Notes: generated from the letters alone by a model not told the origin. Positions 23,421 through 36,400 are shown, counted from the first letter of the stretch. The stretch: DNA of 64,000 nucleotides from Rhexocercosporidium sp. MPI-PUGE-AT-0058 (GCA_020746875.1 JAGTJL010000023.1:496001-560000), one strand, 5' to 3'. Made by a program: numbers and translations.

Positions 23421-26400
23421 AGCGTATTCGAAGAGCTGGATAAGGTAAGATAGGTATAAGTAGGGTTGCGTCTGTAGACAATAATTTTATTATATGGCTA
23501 AAGAAATAGTTGTTATTAGATTTAAACGCCTCGAGATTTATGCCTTTTTAATTCCTTTCTTATATTATTTATAAAAAAGAGTCTTCTTCTTAAATCGTGA
23601 CTTCGAAGTTAAAACTCGTAAATTTTTATGGCTTTATATAGTATTTAGTCCGGCAAGGCTTTAAAAGTATTACCCGAATGCACAGTAAGTCCTTATTAAG
23701 ATAAAGGGTTTCTTTACTAATGAATTTAAGTATTATATAATATTAAAAAAGAAAATTCTTTTCTTAAAGAATAGCTTTTATATTGAAACTCGTAAAATGT
23801 TTTTACTCCTACGTAACATTTAGCTTAGTATAAGCTTAAAAGAATCCGCAATAAGGTCTTAACTAATTATACTTATCTTTTTAATAAATAAATTCAAATA
23901 TAACATTTTTGCCTTTGTGATTATAGTGTAATTGATCATCGACTGACTCCTGCAACTCATACTTACTATCCACTACGTTAATTAAACCCACCATATTATA
24001 TACAGTCGTGGTTATTATAGACTTACTTATTATTAAATTTATATGACTTTAGCGGTATTTAATAACAGGATACGGGCTCTCTTAATACCTATGTCTTAAA
24101 GATATGTGGTCTAAAGACGCTAATAATGCGTAATTAAAGTTAAATATTTATAAAAATATAAGCAAATCTAGTGGACAGTTTGCGAAAATTATCCGGCTTT
24201 ATGCGTTTCGAGCCATTACTGAATTGGAATACAGGCTATTATAATTAGCTTGATTTTAGTGGCTTATGCCTTTTTTCGCTTAGCTTTCTAATGACCGCGG
24301 CATTAATAAAGCCGAAACTAATAAATAGCCTCTTATAAAGGGGAATACCTTTTTTACACTCTTTTACGTGTCTTATACTTACTTAAATCCTACTTAATTA
24401 ATTAACCCTTCTTTTAAATACCTTATTATAATTATATACTTAATAAAGACTTGCCGAAATCGATAGGCTAGAACTTGAACGTCTTTAATAAATAAAGTAG
24501 TTAATTGCCGTAAGGTAAAGCGAAATCTTAAAGTCGTTTCTTATAAACCATTAATATTCCGTAACTTTAAGAAGATATAAAAGCTTATTTTAGTCTTCGT
24601 TAATATAATAGCCGTTTTGTCTTTATATTATTTACCTTTTGATTTTTATAAGGCCTTCTTCCCCGTTATTTTATAAAATTAATATTATATTAAATTTAAA
24701 AGATTTCTTTATATAATGCTAAAGTCGAGATTTATTATAAATATACTCGGTTAAATATGATTAAAACGATACTACCGGTAGGACGATTTTTATAAGATTT
24801 AAATCCACGGGCATAATAATACTTATTACGTTTTTACTTATTAAAAGTTACTTAAAATTATCTACTGAGTTCGCAGTCATTATATAAGATATAAGCCGAA
24901 GTATTGTCTAATTTCATATTAATAGCCCCGGACTCTAGCCCCCTTTCGAATATTTTCAAAAAACCATTTACGTATTAATAAATAACATTAAGCTTAATTT
25001 AAGCCTAGACTTACTTACTGGAAATAAAATAAGTGCATTAAATTTTAAGGATTTAGCTAGCCTTATTAAAGGGACGACTTTAAGACTGTTTTAAGTGACT
25101 TAATATAAAGTATTTCAAACGGTATAATTTTATAGAGAGTATCGAGAAGTAGCTTTTTATGTTTAGTAAACATTATACTCGAGTTTCGGCAGAGAAATAA
25201 AACCTTGTAAAAGACTTATTAATAACTTTAATAACAAGGAGCTATAATATAATAAAGAGGAAGTTAACCGTTCTTACGATGCAGACTATAAAGCTGTATT
25301 CATTAATAGAGAGCTTTAATGTCCAAAAGTATTAAAAATTAAATTAAATATTATTAAGTTTATTCAATAGAACGCTATTTAAATATGTAAATCGTGTCTT
25401 TAATATCCTTTTATATAATTAATAAACACTTTGCCTTTTCTTACTTTAATAAACGGTCTAACATTATTTAAATATAACACTAATATATAATTTATAAATA
25501 ACTTTATAATTTTGTGCTTTTCCTTAATATTATTTATTATATTTATATTTTGACGGGCTAACCTTTTAACTTTAAAGAACTCGTCGTTATTATTAATATA
25601 TTTAATAGGTCGTTCCGCCGTATATTTTAAACAATTAACGTAGAATGTTATTGTAATTTTGTCCGTTTTAACGCTAAAGCGAAGGAAGTGTTAAACACCG
25701 AGAGCGTAAGTATAGATTATATCGGACTTAAGATATTTAGGCTCTTCGCGACCACATTCGAGACATATAACAATAACAATAATAATAGTAAGTATAATAA
25801 GAAGGAAGGCGAAAGACAATTAGGCGAAATATAAGTAGATTTATAATATCACGCGCAAAAATAATAATAAGAGGGATATATATCGTGGGTATTTATATAT
25901 CGACAGTAATGATTTAGCTAATATGGTATTACTTAAATTGCTTTTTGTCGTGTGCTTAAACGTATTGTATGCTTAAGTTTATTAACACTTAAATTTATCG
26001 GCTATTTTTTGGCCAAAAGCTTAAAATATTATAAGTGTTATGTTTTAAATACTATTATACTTAATTAATTCTTAAATACTTATTTACTATATATTTCTTA
26101 TCGAGTGCTGAAATTTAGTGTATGCCGTTATTTATTAATGTCGAAAAGGCTTAACTTTATAAGTTAAAAAAGATAAGTATTTAAGAACTTCCATTGCACT
26201 TAAGAATTTAACTTTATAATATCGCAATTATATACTTAAAGGTTTTTACGTAAGTTTAATATTATTGATTTTATATAAATTATTTTTAAACCCCCTCCAG
26301 TCTTATAGTATTTGTGTTAGCCTTTACGCAACTGTTATCGTTGGCGTCGCCTTTGTCCTAAGGCGTTTAAATAACTCCTTATATGGCTAAGTCTATATAT

Positions 26401-28418
26401 CTGGGTTTCCAGTGCCCAACTATAGCTCCACAAAAGCAATTACTATACTTATTAAATCTATAACTAAAAATATTACACCTTTACTATAGGAAATCTCGGG
26501 TATTAAAAGTATTAAATACTTAAACGAGATTATAAATGCGGCTAGCTATAACGTCTTAATATTATATTATCTTATTTAATATACGTTTTACGGCGAGAAA
26601 GGCGGGGATATAGGCGTGGCTTACCTCATCTTAGGCCAAATCGGTAAAGGCTATGTTAATTTTAATAACGCTTCGGCTATACGCTATAAAGGAATTAATA
26701 TACTTATACTACTTCTAGATAGTCGTTTAAGTGTTAAGTAAAAGGAATAAAGGGAGGCTTTATTATAATAAAAGTATTAAGAAACACGTAATACGTAATA
26801 CTAATATAAGTTTATTAACTCGTTTTTATAATCTTTTTTAAAGCCTTATCCTCTATCTTCTTCCTTTAACTTTAATTTATATATTAATAAGGACTTTTTA
26901 CTTCCTTTTTATAATACTGAAATTCATTCTTAAAAGCTTTTTTATTTATACTTTTAAAAAGCTCTTTAAGAGGCTAAGCAAAAGGTAATCGCTACGGAAT
27001 ATTTTATTTGCTTAAGTTGGCGAACCTCGCCTTTGCCTTCTTGCTCCGCCTTCTCCGCCGCCTTATTGCTCCGCGCTCTTGCTCCGCTCTACTTCGCCAT
27101 TCTGTGAGGATAGTAGGAGCAATTCTTGTCGATACTTATAACGTGTACGTAAATTTAAGCATATGCCCGAAGATATCCTTAAATGTAAATAAAGTAATAC
27201 GTGTAACGAGTCAGGGGTAAGAGCGAGTCTCGATAATACGAATAGCTTAATTTATATAATTATAAAGAGGGCCGTTTAAATAAGAGGGAGGGGATAATTA
27301 GCTTATTAAGTAATTTGAACTTAGTCACTTTGTCTTAATTATAATGTGATTTCGAATTAAATTTAATAATATTAATAGCGTGAATTTTAATTAAGTATTA
27401 CGATTAAGCTTTTTATCCCTCGCCATTTTAGCTTGCCGTTGGGACACTTAAAAGAGCGATAACTAGTAGGTAAATATAAATCGCGTGGCTGGAGCGTGTG
27501 CTTAATGTAAATATAATATTAAATAAAGGGCCGCGGTGACGCTCGACATTCTAATAATACTTCTTTTAACTTTAGTGCTTTTACGGCGGCGGTTTACAAA
27601 ATTGCCTTTAGCGGGCTAATAAGTCAGGGATAAAGGACGTAATAAGCTTTAGAGTATTTACATTAGCGAAGACTTAATATATTGAGATGTCTTAATAAGT
27701 ATATTAATATAAGAACCCTTATAGCTATAGCAATTAAATGCTTTATTTTATTGTATTTATAGAGCGCGCTTTAAATGTTAAAGAGATAACTATTAATATA
27801 CGGCATAAAGTTAAGGTTGGAGTTATTAGTCGCGTATAGAGCTAAAGGCCCTCTTAAGGTCTTGTATAGCTGAAACTAGTGTGGCTATATAAGGGTCAAT
27901 AGAACGAGAAGTACTATAAGTGGCTGGAATATCTAGGCATATATAGCATCCGTAAGCAGTCGCCTAAAGTAATAAATAATGACGGAAAAGAATTATTTCT
28001 TAATTGCTATTTAGCTAATTTAATTAGTACTTGATTTTTTAATTGACATATTCTTATTAAGACTAATTAAGGAATTCCTTTTTTATTATTGGCATATACT
28101 TAAAGTCGTTTATGCTTAAAGTAACGCCGTAAAATAAGAGATCTTAAGGGACGTTTTTTATAGGGTATATGTTTTTATATACGTTTTATTAATAGCTTAT
28201 ATATAGGAATTCCTATAAAACTTGTCTTATAAGTAAACTAAGGCTTAGTTATTTTTAATTATAATACGGAATATTTTGAAACTTCCTGCTCTCGCCGTGC
28301 TTTATTTTATAGTATAGTGTAATAGGACATTAGAACGAAGCGGAAAGAGAATTCCAGCTGTGCTAGGTATTATATAGTAGCTTATTACGCTAACTAATAA
28401 GTTTATTATTTTGATTAT
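23421..28418. other. 5-kb decayed region, no gene named
   Basis: Mostly TA-rich and RIP-like. Some stretches read like coding sequence for 20-60 codons. Near 26.59-26.75 kb a plus-strand frame gives GEKGGDIGVAYLILGQIGKG, and near 25.7-25.9 kb there is a charged frame. Neither could be joined into a gene or matched to a family. A small GC-rich island at 27.02-27.11 kb, with repeated CTTGCTCCGC-type words, sits in an otherwise TA-rich surround and yields a 70-codon frame that looks compositional only. Confidence 0.4.
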
Positions 28419-29624
28419 TATTTTAATATAAATAGAAGCTAAGTATTAAGGAACATTTATTAAAGAAAATTCTTCTTTAAGGATTTACTTATTGACTAGT
28501 TTACTTATATATTATATGCCTTTGTAAATATAAACTCGTTTATAGAATAAGTATTAGATTTTCTTTTATTTAATAACTTCGTTCGCTAATATTATTCTAG
28601 TTTTCTCTCCGATTAAGAAGTTAATACTTTTATTTAATTAAGCGACTAAACTATAACTTAAATAAGTGCTTAACTTTATAAATGCCTAAGACAATTATAT
28701 TTTATTAAGAAAAATCAGAACCTAAAGGTACTTCTCTTTATCGGTGGCGCCATATACTTTTAAAACTTTGCGTTTTTTATTTCGTCGAAATAAAGTCGGA
28801 CTTTATTTACTTTTTTTACGGTGGATCTTATTAAGAACCTTAGACTTGACGGCCTAAATATTAATTAAGAGTATCCTATTAATAAAGCTAAGGCCGCTAA
28901 TCTTATATTACTTTTAAAAGAGATTAGAAAATAACTCGATTAATATAGCGACTTTTTATATATAAAGTATTACTTCGAACTTATATTCGCAGCGCCCGCA
29001 GGCCCGTTAAACTATTAAAAATTAAACTTAATAGCTATAAATTAATATCTCGACTTTTAAAACTTAATAGTATATAATTACGTAAAGAGTTAATTAATTC
29101 TTAAGATTACAAGGCATTAAGTAAACCTATTCTTTATTAAAGACGCCTTTACTCCTTTCGATACTAAGTTTAATATTAACTATTATACTTCCCACGGCGT
29201 GACGTCCGACAAAATTATCTTAAGAATGCTTATTTACGGCCGGTTATTTATAAAGATTAAAAGACTTAAATAATCGTTCGAGGCCGTAAGGACTAGTACT
29301 TAAGAAGAAGGGGTGTACGACTACAAGTCTTTACTAATAAATAATTTTTTTAAAATTTACGATAAGAAGCTTAGAATAAGTTATAATTAGGATTTAATTA
29401 AATAGGAATTAATTAGTTATAATACTTTAGAGGCTAGTCGTCAAAAGGCCCGATGGATTAAGAGTATAAATTTAGGAGGTGTAATATAATGGAAGAGTAA
29501 TATAAATAAGAAAGGGGGGGACAATCTTATTAAAAACGTGGCTCTTGAGTTAATAGGTTATATTTAATAAGTAGCAAATAATTTGGATTTCCCGGACTTA
29601 TTATACGATAACGTTTATAATTAA
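28419..29624 (+). pseudogene. GH18 chitinase, RIP-inactivated
   Basis: One uninterrupted frame (all anchors in phase, stops only of RIP type) covers a whole fungal GH18 catalytic domain. Near 28.44-28.53 kb it reads VLRNIY then KFFFKDL and YILYAFVNIN, the first barrel strand region. Near 28.72 kb it reads LKVLLFIGGA, where LLSIGGW is usual. At 28848 it reads DGLNIN, stop, EYP, which is the catalytic DGLDIDWEYP box with both inner Asp changed to Asn and Trp to stop; the acid Glu codon is still present. Then come FAAPAGPLNY, YLDF, NLI.YNYV, ILRMLIYGR, and INLGGV.*WKS near 29475. The end YDNVYN matches the usual YDNLR tail. Function of the intact enzyme: hydrolysis of chitin by substrate-assisted catalysis. 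The stretch 28.54-28.68 kb fits poorly and may contain a short intron. No secretion signal was identified upstream. Confidence 0.87.
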
Positions 29625-29683
29625 CCTCTTTTGTAATTCCTATCGGTGATTGCTTCGGAATAACGAACGCCTTCTGGCATAGT

Positions 29684-30055
29684 TTATGCGACAGAAGTGC
29701 CTTTTAATATAATAATAGGCCTAGGACTTATTTTGTTACTACTTTTATAGTCATTAAAATCTTTAATATATTCAATATCTTTACTTTTAATATCTTCGTG
29801 TTTAATATCTTCGCGTTTAACATTTTTACCTTTAATATCTTTACCTTTAACATCTTTATCTTTAACATCTTCACTACCTCCTATATCTTCGCCATTTTTA
29901 TAAGGGCCTTTTAATGTAGCGGCAGGCCCTAGACTTATCTCGTTATTACTTTCATAATTATTAAAATTTTTAACAGCTTTAACATTACATTTAAGGATTT
30001 GGGAAGTAGAGTCTTGTAGCTCTGCAAGTTCTATGGCGTGTAAACCTCTCTTCAC
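29684..30055 (-). CDS. Small Lys/Asp-rich repeat protein, open
   Basis: A 123-codon frame from ATG 30055 with no stop, in a region that is otherwise heavily mutated. The protein has a middle section of 5-residue repeats of the form (K/E)D(V/I)K(D/G/R/H/S), about seven copies, coded by a 15-bp minisatellite (about 29764-29880). The repeats are flanked by two related blocks (NFNNYESNNEISLGP and DFNDYKSSNKISPRP, each followed by a hydrophobic bit and LKG), so the protein also contains a longer internal duplication. No membrane segment, signal peptide or known domain is seen. It is convergent with the chitinase relic, whose stop is 60 bp away. The repeat may have kept the frame open by chance, so whether it is expressed is uncertain. 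Confidence 0.4.
   Translation of the reverse strand: MKRGLHAIELAELQDSTSQILKCNVKAVKNFNNYESNNEISLGPAATLKGPYKNGEDIGGSEDVKDKDVKGKDIKGKNVKREDIKHEDIKSKDIEYIKDFNDYKSSNKISPRPIIILKGTSVA
29764..29880 (-). repeat. 15-bp coding minisatellite
   Basis: Tandem units of the type TTTAATATCTTCGCG / TTTAACATCTTTACC on the plus strand, about seven to eight copies. They code on the minus strand for the KDIKG-like pentapeptide array of the small ORF. Confidence 0.65.
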
Positions 30056-30059
30056 TTAA

Positions 30060-30934
30060 TTAGTTAGTCGATCTATTATATACATAATTATAATTACGAA
30101 TATTTCTGTTATTATAATAATTATAGTAATTATTGTTACGCGAAGCCGAATCTTATAATAAAAAATAATTATGTAAGTTTATAAAGTTATTAATAAAATG
30201 TTACTTCCTTTTACTATTCCTTCTTAAGAAGATTACGTAAAAAAGGGCTATAGTTAATTATAATATTATCCCCCGTCTTTAAAAACTATTAATAACATTA
30301 AGTTATATATAATTAAGAGTAGGCATTAAATAAGAGTTTCTAATTAATTTCTCCGTCTAAAAAACAGCTTATCCCGACAGAAATTAAATCTGGAGACAAA
30401 AGGATGACTAAAAAATCCCAGATCTTTGCTATTCCTAAACTTCTCACATATAATCCCTTCCTTAAAAGTCTAATAACGTCTATCCCTACGTGCCGGAAAA
30501 CCCTCCGTGCCGGAAAATTATGCCGGTACTTTGGCTTCAAGCATTAATAAATCTGTGTACAGTCACTTACAAACCGGCTTCCCCCTCGACGACGCCATTT
30601 TAAAGTCATAACCCTTGCTTCTGAAACAGGGATCTTAAAACGCTATGCCGTACTCAGTCTAGCGCAGTACCCGCCTTGATCCGAAATTATTATTAAGCAA
30701 TGTATAAACAATTATACGTTAGGCTATAACGTTACAATTCGGAGTCAAGACAACTACATAATATATACGACTTATATTGCCAGCCAGTAGCTAAAAGTCA
30801 TGCACTCGACCGAACGAGAAAGCTACGCTTATTAAAATATCTATTTGTTTAAATTTCCGTGTGCGAGCTTTTTTACTACATCTTAGTACCGCTATTCTCC
30901 GCTTTCCCCAGGCGTTATTCGCTTACTTCGGCTG
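30060..30934. other. Spacer with dispersed repeat segment
   Basis: No gene is supported. The part at about 30325-30480 is related to 40110-40290 in the same orientation: shared words include ACTAAATAAGAG/ATTAAATAAGAG, CGTCTAAA, CTTATCCCGA and AAAAGT, with mainly transition differences. The segment from 30.34 to 30.93 kb is clearly less TA-rich than its surroundings and could hold the promoter of the HET gene that starts at 30935. No specific element could be assigned. Confidence 0.45.
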
Positions 30935-33406
30935 ATGCCACATGCAAACGCGAGCATAAAGACGACTAAATTATAATACGAGCTTTTCGAGTACTCTTTA
31001 AAGGATTTGGGCAAAAGGACTCATTTTTACGAAGCTATATCTTATACTTGGGGCGGAGACGCAAAGCCTTATTCTATTATTATTAAGAAGCACAACTTGA
31101 ATATTATTATAAACCTTTATATAGCGCTATTGCGTCTTTAATATCGTTCTTTAAAACGAATAGTATAGGTAAATGCTATTTATATTAATTAAAAAACCTT
31201 AATAGAGCGGGTTTAATAGGTTTAACTTATAGTAATAATTTATAATAAAGCACATCGTATATTAGTTTAGCTTGAAGAGGCGGCACATAATATAGAGAGA
31301 GCACTCGAGGATATATAACGTATTACTAATAAAGAATCTATTGAGCGCTCGGATAGAGAAATGAATAAGAATATAATCTTTAAGTTGCTTTAGCGGCAAT
31401 AATTCTAATGTATATAAGTAAGAAAGCAGACGCTCTCCTAAAACTAGTAAATAACGTTAATACAATTGATTTAGGTCCTTTAAGAGGTTGCCGCAGCTCG
31501 ACATGTCGTAATAATATATGGTTTTACGGAGATTAACTAATATGCGTTCTGCTTAGGACTGAAATTATTACGAGAATTATAAAAGCTCTCCGATACAGCT
31601 TTTTCTAAATTATAAAGCCTCTTTATATTAACTAATTTAATAAAACGAGTTAGCCTCCGGCTTAAATATATAATAAATTCGCTAAAAAGGTACTCCCTAA
31701 AGATACGTTCTTTAGCCGAGCTAATAGACATATTTTATACCCGCTAAGCTTTTGATTTCCGCGATAAAGTATATACTTTACTTAATATAAGCTCCGACGA
31801 TCCTAGTAAAGCTAGTTTATAGCCCGATTACGAGATTTCCTAAAAAGGATTATTTTAGAAACTTATTAAGTTTGTTTTCGGTAAAAATATATTAATAGAG
31901 ACTTTTAATTAGAAGGCGGTAATTAAGAGCAAGGGCTGCATTTTTGGCCAGGTGTCCTTAGTAATAAGCGATAATAAATAGAATATAAAAATTACATTAA
32001 AAAATATAACTTAGTTCTCGAGGGAATAGTCTCTTTAAGCATTAGCGAAATCTGTCCGAAAGGGTGATATCGTTTGCTTTTTGAAAGAAGCTTTAAAGCT
32101 TATTATTATTAGGCTGTACGGGGATTACTTTGCCGTTGTTTTAATTGCGGCTACTCCTTTAAACGACAGTAAAAGTTTTAGACTATTAAAACTATTTAAA
32201 TCGATAGTACATTTCCCGCGCGACTTCTTACTTGTCTGGGACTGGGAAAATCCTTTAGAAAACTCGTAAGACTAAGAAAAATATGAAAGCTAAATAAAGA
32301 ATAATTAAGTATAAGAGTATATAAAAGTAGAGCTCGGAAATCATTTAAATAAAGTAATAAGAATATGGAATATTACACTAATATTAAGAGACTTGGAAGA
32401 GTATGGAAAAGCAGAAGAGAGGCTTCGAAAAGCAATAAAAGGCTATGAAATAGCGAATGGAGAAGAGCATCCGTATACGCTGAAAAGCTAATACGATTTA
32501 ATACCGCTGTGTTAAGTCGCAAGGAACGGGTACGATGCGGCAGTAAATCTGTTATTTGCGAAAGATAGTATTAATCTAAACTTATAAAATAATTAATATA
32601 GCCGGACACAGCTATTATAGGCAGTTAAGGGAGGGCACGAGGCTATAATCAAGCTATTACTCGAGACAGCCAAGGTGAAGATCGACTCCAAGGACAATAA
32701 CGGTCGGACGCCACTCTCATAGGCAGCTGAGGGAGGGCACGATGCCGTAGTCAAGCTATTACTCGAGACAGGCAAGGTCAAGTTCGACTCCAGAGATAAT
32801 AACAGTCGGACACCATTCTTAGAGGCGGCAAGAAGAGGCCACCTTAATGTCGTAGAGCGGCTACTCTAGGAGAAGGCCGAAGTCAATGCAGCAGCAGTAA
32901 AGGGTAGCGGAAGAATAACCCTTTAAGCAGCAGTAGAAGGAGGCCATCTCGTTATCGTAGAGCGGCTACTCCGGAAGAACGCCGAAGTTAATACAGCAGC
33001 AGGGCTTGGCGGAAGAATAGCTCTCCAAGCAGCAGTAGGAAGAGGCCACCTCGATATCGTAAAGCGGTTGCTCTAGGAGAAGGCCGAAGTTAATGCAGCA
33101 GCAGTAAGACGTAACGGAATAATAGCCCTCCAAGCAGCAGCAGAAGGAGGCCACCTCGCTATCGTAGAGCGGCTGCTCCGGGAGAAGGCCGAAGTCAATG
33201 CAGTAGTAGGGTTTAGCGGGAAAACAGCCCTTTAAGCAGCAGCAGGAGGAGGCCACCTCGATGTCGTAAAGCGGCTGCTCTAAGAGAAGGCCGAAGTCAA
33301 TGTAGTAGCAGCAGTAGGGTATGGCGGAATAATAGCACTCTAAGCAGCAGCAGAAGGAGGCCACCTCGCTATCGTGAAATGCCTTCGTGATACAGGCACT
33401 TGGTAG
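30935..33406 (+). pseudogene. HET-domain, TPR-like and ankyrin protein
   Basis: A single frame of about 823 codons from ATG 30935 (MPHANASIKTTKL) to TAG 33404, broken only by RIP-type stops. The HET domain begins at residue about 32 with YEAISYTWGGDAKPYSI, continues with LYIALLRL, and has IV.VNAIYIN, stop, where VDAICINQ is expected. Then come RILV.LEEAAH, EVAAARHVVIIYG and FDFRDKVYTLL. Near 32.28-32.48 kb a short helical segment (EEYGKAEERLRKAIKGYE) looks like one tetratricopeptide-type repeat. From 32597 there are seven to eight ankyrin repeats of 33-35 residues (for example GGHDAVVKLLLETGKV, GGHLAIVERLLREKAEVN). HET proteins control heterokaryon incompatibility, in which fusion of unlike mycelia causes cell death. 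Ankyrin repeats at the C-terminus act as recognition modules in NLR-like fungal proteins. The gene is dead in this copy. The ankyrin part is less mutated than the HET part. Confidence 0.88.
32597..33390 (+). repeat. Ankyrin-coding tandem repeats
   Basis: Seven to eight units of about 99-108 bp. The first two have the pattern KLLLET.KVK.DS.DNN.RTP. The later five to six are closely alike (ERLL.EKAEVN followed by a small-residue loop and AL.AAA.GGHL), suggesting recent unit expansion or gene conversion. GC content is higher than in the flanking sequence. Confidence 0.85.
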
Positions 33407-36400
33407 GGTGAAGCTGAAGAATGTAGCTCCTAAGTTAATATTAGAGTAGTGCGGATACTTAAGCGACTATACGATGAGGTATTGCACTGTACGTTTAGTA
33501 ACCCTTTATATTTTAGATAAGATATGTATTTAACGTTTTAGTATTACTTACTTATTGCTTGCTATTCACTTTACTAAATTGGCTACGGATTGTTTTAGGA
33601 CGTCCTGTGCATATTATATATAAGGTGTTTTAAATATTAAATAATATTTAATTGCATATGGCAAAAACGGGGGGAATTAAGATATTAAGTGAATTATTAG
33701 ACTATCTTGCGATTTTAACTAGTTCGCCGATAAAACCCTTGGAAACAGGTGATAATTAATATTTATTTTAACGTATAGGTGGTACGTAAATTACGTTTTG
33801 AACGCGCTTCTGTTGCCGGAAGAGAAATCAGTATATTATTTATTTTGAGATTTTACGAGGTACTTCTAGAACTCTTGTGCTATTCTATAGTTGGTATAGT
33901 ACTTAAAGAGATTATTATTGGATAAGCGGGGCTGGATTTCTCAGAGCTTGTTTAAGGGGAAGCCGATTTTACAAGCGACTGTACTTCTCCCTTCCTTTAA
34001 TAAATTGTACTCCTTAGATATGTGATATCTTTAGTATTCGTTAAATGGATATTTCCTACGTTTACCCTCCGGCATTTACTTTGCTATTCTCTTATTATGT
34101 GCTTAGTGTTTTCCCTTTTATAATAGTAATTTCTTTTATAGGGGAAAGTTTAATAATTATTATTATATTATTTAATATTAAACCTTTACTTTTATATTAT
34201 TCTTTTATAACTTAGCTAATCTTTTCACTTATTAAACACGATTTATATTCCTCGTCCTCTCTCTTAACCCATTTACACTAAATATAATAATATTTTAAGG
34301 TCTTATTCGTAAAGCTAACTCTTATATAAATCTCCTGTTTACGATCGAAATGGTATTTAATCCAAGCTCGTAAAGCTTATCCTTCTTGTTCCTTGACTTC
34401 TGTACATAATTATTTAATAAGGTCCCCAATCCTAATAATTATATATTAATTAATAATATAAGAAATAAGACTTATAAACGTATAACTTATACGTCTTTAA
34501 AAGTGCTGAGATTAGCGAGGCTCTTTAAATTCGTCTCCAGTGAAGCGAGCGCTTTAATTACTTAAAAAAGAGTCGTTTTATTAATTACGAAATCGACTCG
34601 CATTGCAGTACTTTAAATATCAGCCTTAAAGCTGCTTAATTTAACGATAATAAGACGACAAGGGGATTTTATAATTCTAAAAGTGGTCAAAACGAGTCGA
34701 GAGGTGCTTAATTTCTTATAAAGTAATAAATAATAAGCCCGGGTTTTTATTATAACCTGAGATTTTGACGTCCGCAGTAAGGGGTGGTGTCGGAGGGTCG
34801 TTAACGATGCTTCTTAAAGATATAGTTTAATTAGTTAATTTTAATAGCGATATAAACGAGGTAATAAGGAAGTCTAAGGTAATAAAATATATTTAAATTT
34901 ATAAAAAAAGAGACAAAATAATCCGTGTTATTATATTAAAAAATTATAATTCCGGCCGTCTTTTATTTAAAGTAGCGCTGGCCATTATAGCCTTATTATT
35001 TAAGGCTTTCACGGGTATTATATATCGCCGAGCCCGTGCGGGGTTGCTTAAGCCCTTTATTCGTTTTAGCCTAAAGTATTAAGTAATATAGCGATTATAA
35101 ATTAATTTATACGCTATAATAGCCACAAGGCTAACTACGACTTCTTATGTAATTAAGGGATATAAGAGCTTAAAGACGATCTTTTTAAAAATGTAAAAAG
35201 ACGTAAAAGCTTAATTATAAAATAATAATATAAAAAGTGTATTTTTATAAAAAAACATACCTCTTTAAAAATTTATAATATCGGCGATAATATTAATATA
35301 ATTTCTTTATAATAAATGTTAAGGGTGTCGTAAAATAACTAAGGGGGAGGGATTTTTAAACTAACGTAAAAAGAATTATATTATATATAGTTTTTTAAAC
35401 GTATAAAGTCTAAGTACTTATTAAATTTTCCGGCATAAGGGTTTTTTCGGCACGTAAAAATAGACGTTATTCTTATTATAGATAAAAGCATAGTCGCTTA
35501 CACATCACTAGTAAATAAATAGCTTAAGAAACATAAGAATTAAGCGTAAAGAGATAAATTTAGGAATATTACGTTATAAGAAATATTATAATTAATAGCG
35601 TTAATACCTTAAGCATTATATCTGTTAAATATTATTGTATTTCCTTTTATATAATTATTTTATTATAATATTATATATAAGTCTCGTTAATTTTAATTTA
35701 TATAAAAATTATTTATTAATTATAACTTATAAGAACGCTATTAAAAGATATGTAACGCTATCGGCTTTGTCTAAGCATATACGGGAGGTAAAAAACGTTT
35801 TATAGTCCTTGTAATTAATAGGCGGCGACTATTCGAGGCCAATTCTACGTAAGAGGCTAGAGCCTCTTTAAAAGGCATTATGCTTTCCACGTAAATATAT
35901 TAATAATAATAATAATAATAATAAACGTAATAGTGGATTTCTTGGCGGGTTTAATTGATTTTATTACGTTAAATTAATAAAGTAAGAAAAGGCTGTCTTA
36001 ATTCGTCGAGGAATCTCTTGACGTATTAAAAATAAACGCTAGGTCGGGGTATTTTGTTAAGGACAAGAAGATATCGTGCGTAATACGACAGCGAACGCGG
36101 GCTTCGACATAATATATAAATATACTCTATTTTATGTAAATAAATAAAGGCGCTAAAAATAATAATCTTTAAAAATATACGACGACCGATTCTATAAGAT
36201 TATTCGATTTAAGTAAGAAATATTTAAATAAAGCTATTCGCATATTTTAATAATAATCACTTATTAAATAAGCGTATACTTAAATATAATAAAAAGTAAA
36301 ATAATGCCTAACTTTATAAATACTTAAATATAATCTTACTTAATCGGGGATTTAATATACATTCTATTAATATAAGACAGACTATTAGCCTTATAACGAA

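Noticed and set aside
27008..27220. 70-codon Leu/Arg-rich frame
   Set aside because: Lies in a short GC island with repeated GCTCCGC words; no homology, start or context to support a gene.
32966..33364. 132-codon Cys/Tyr-rich minus-strand frame
   Set aside because: Antisense shadow of the ankyrin repeats; its Cys pattern comes from the GCAGCA runs.
35440..35600. Possible piggyBac-type transposase trace (IVAYT after DKS)
   Set aside because: A dozen residues resemble the DE..V.F.GR region, but the sequence after it does not follow the family, and no further motif was found.
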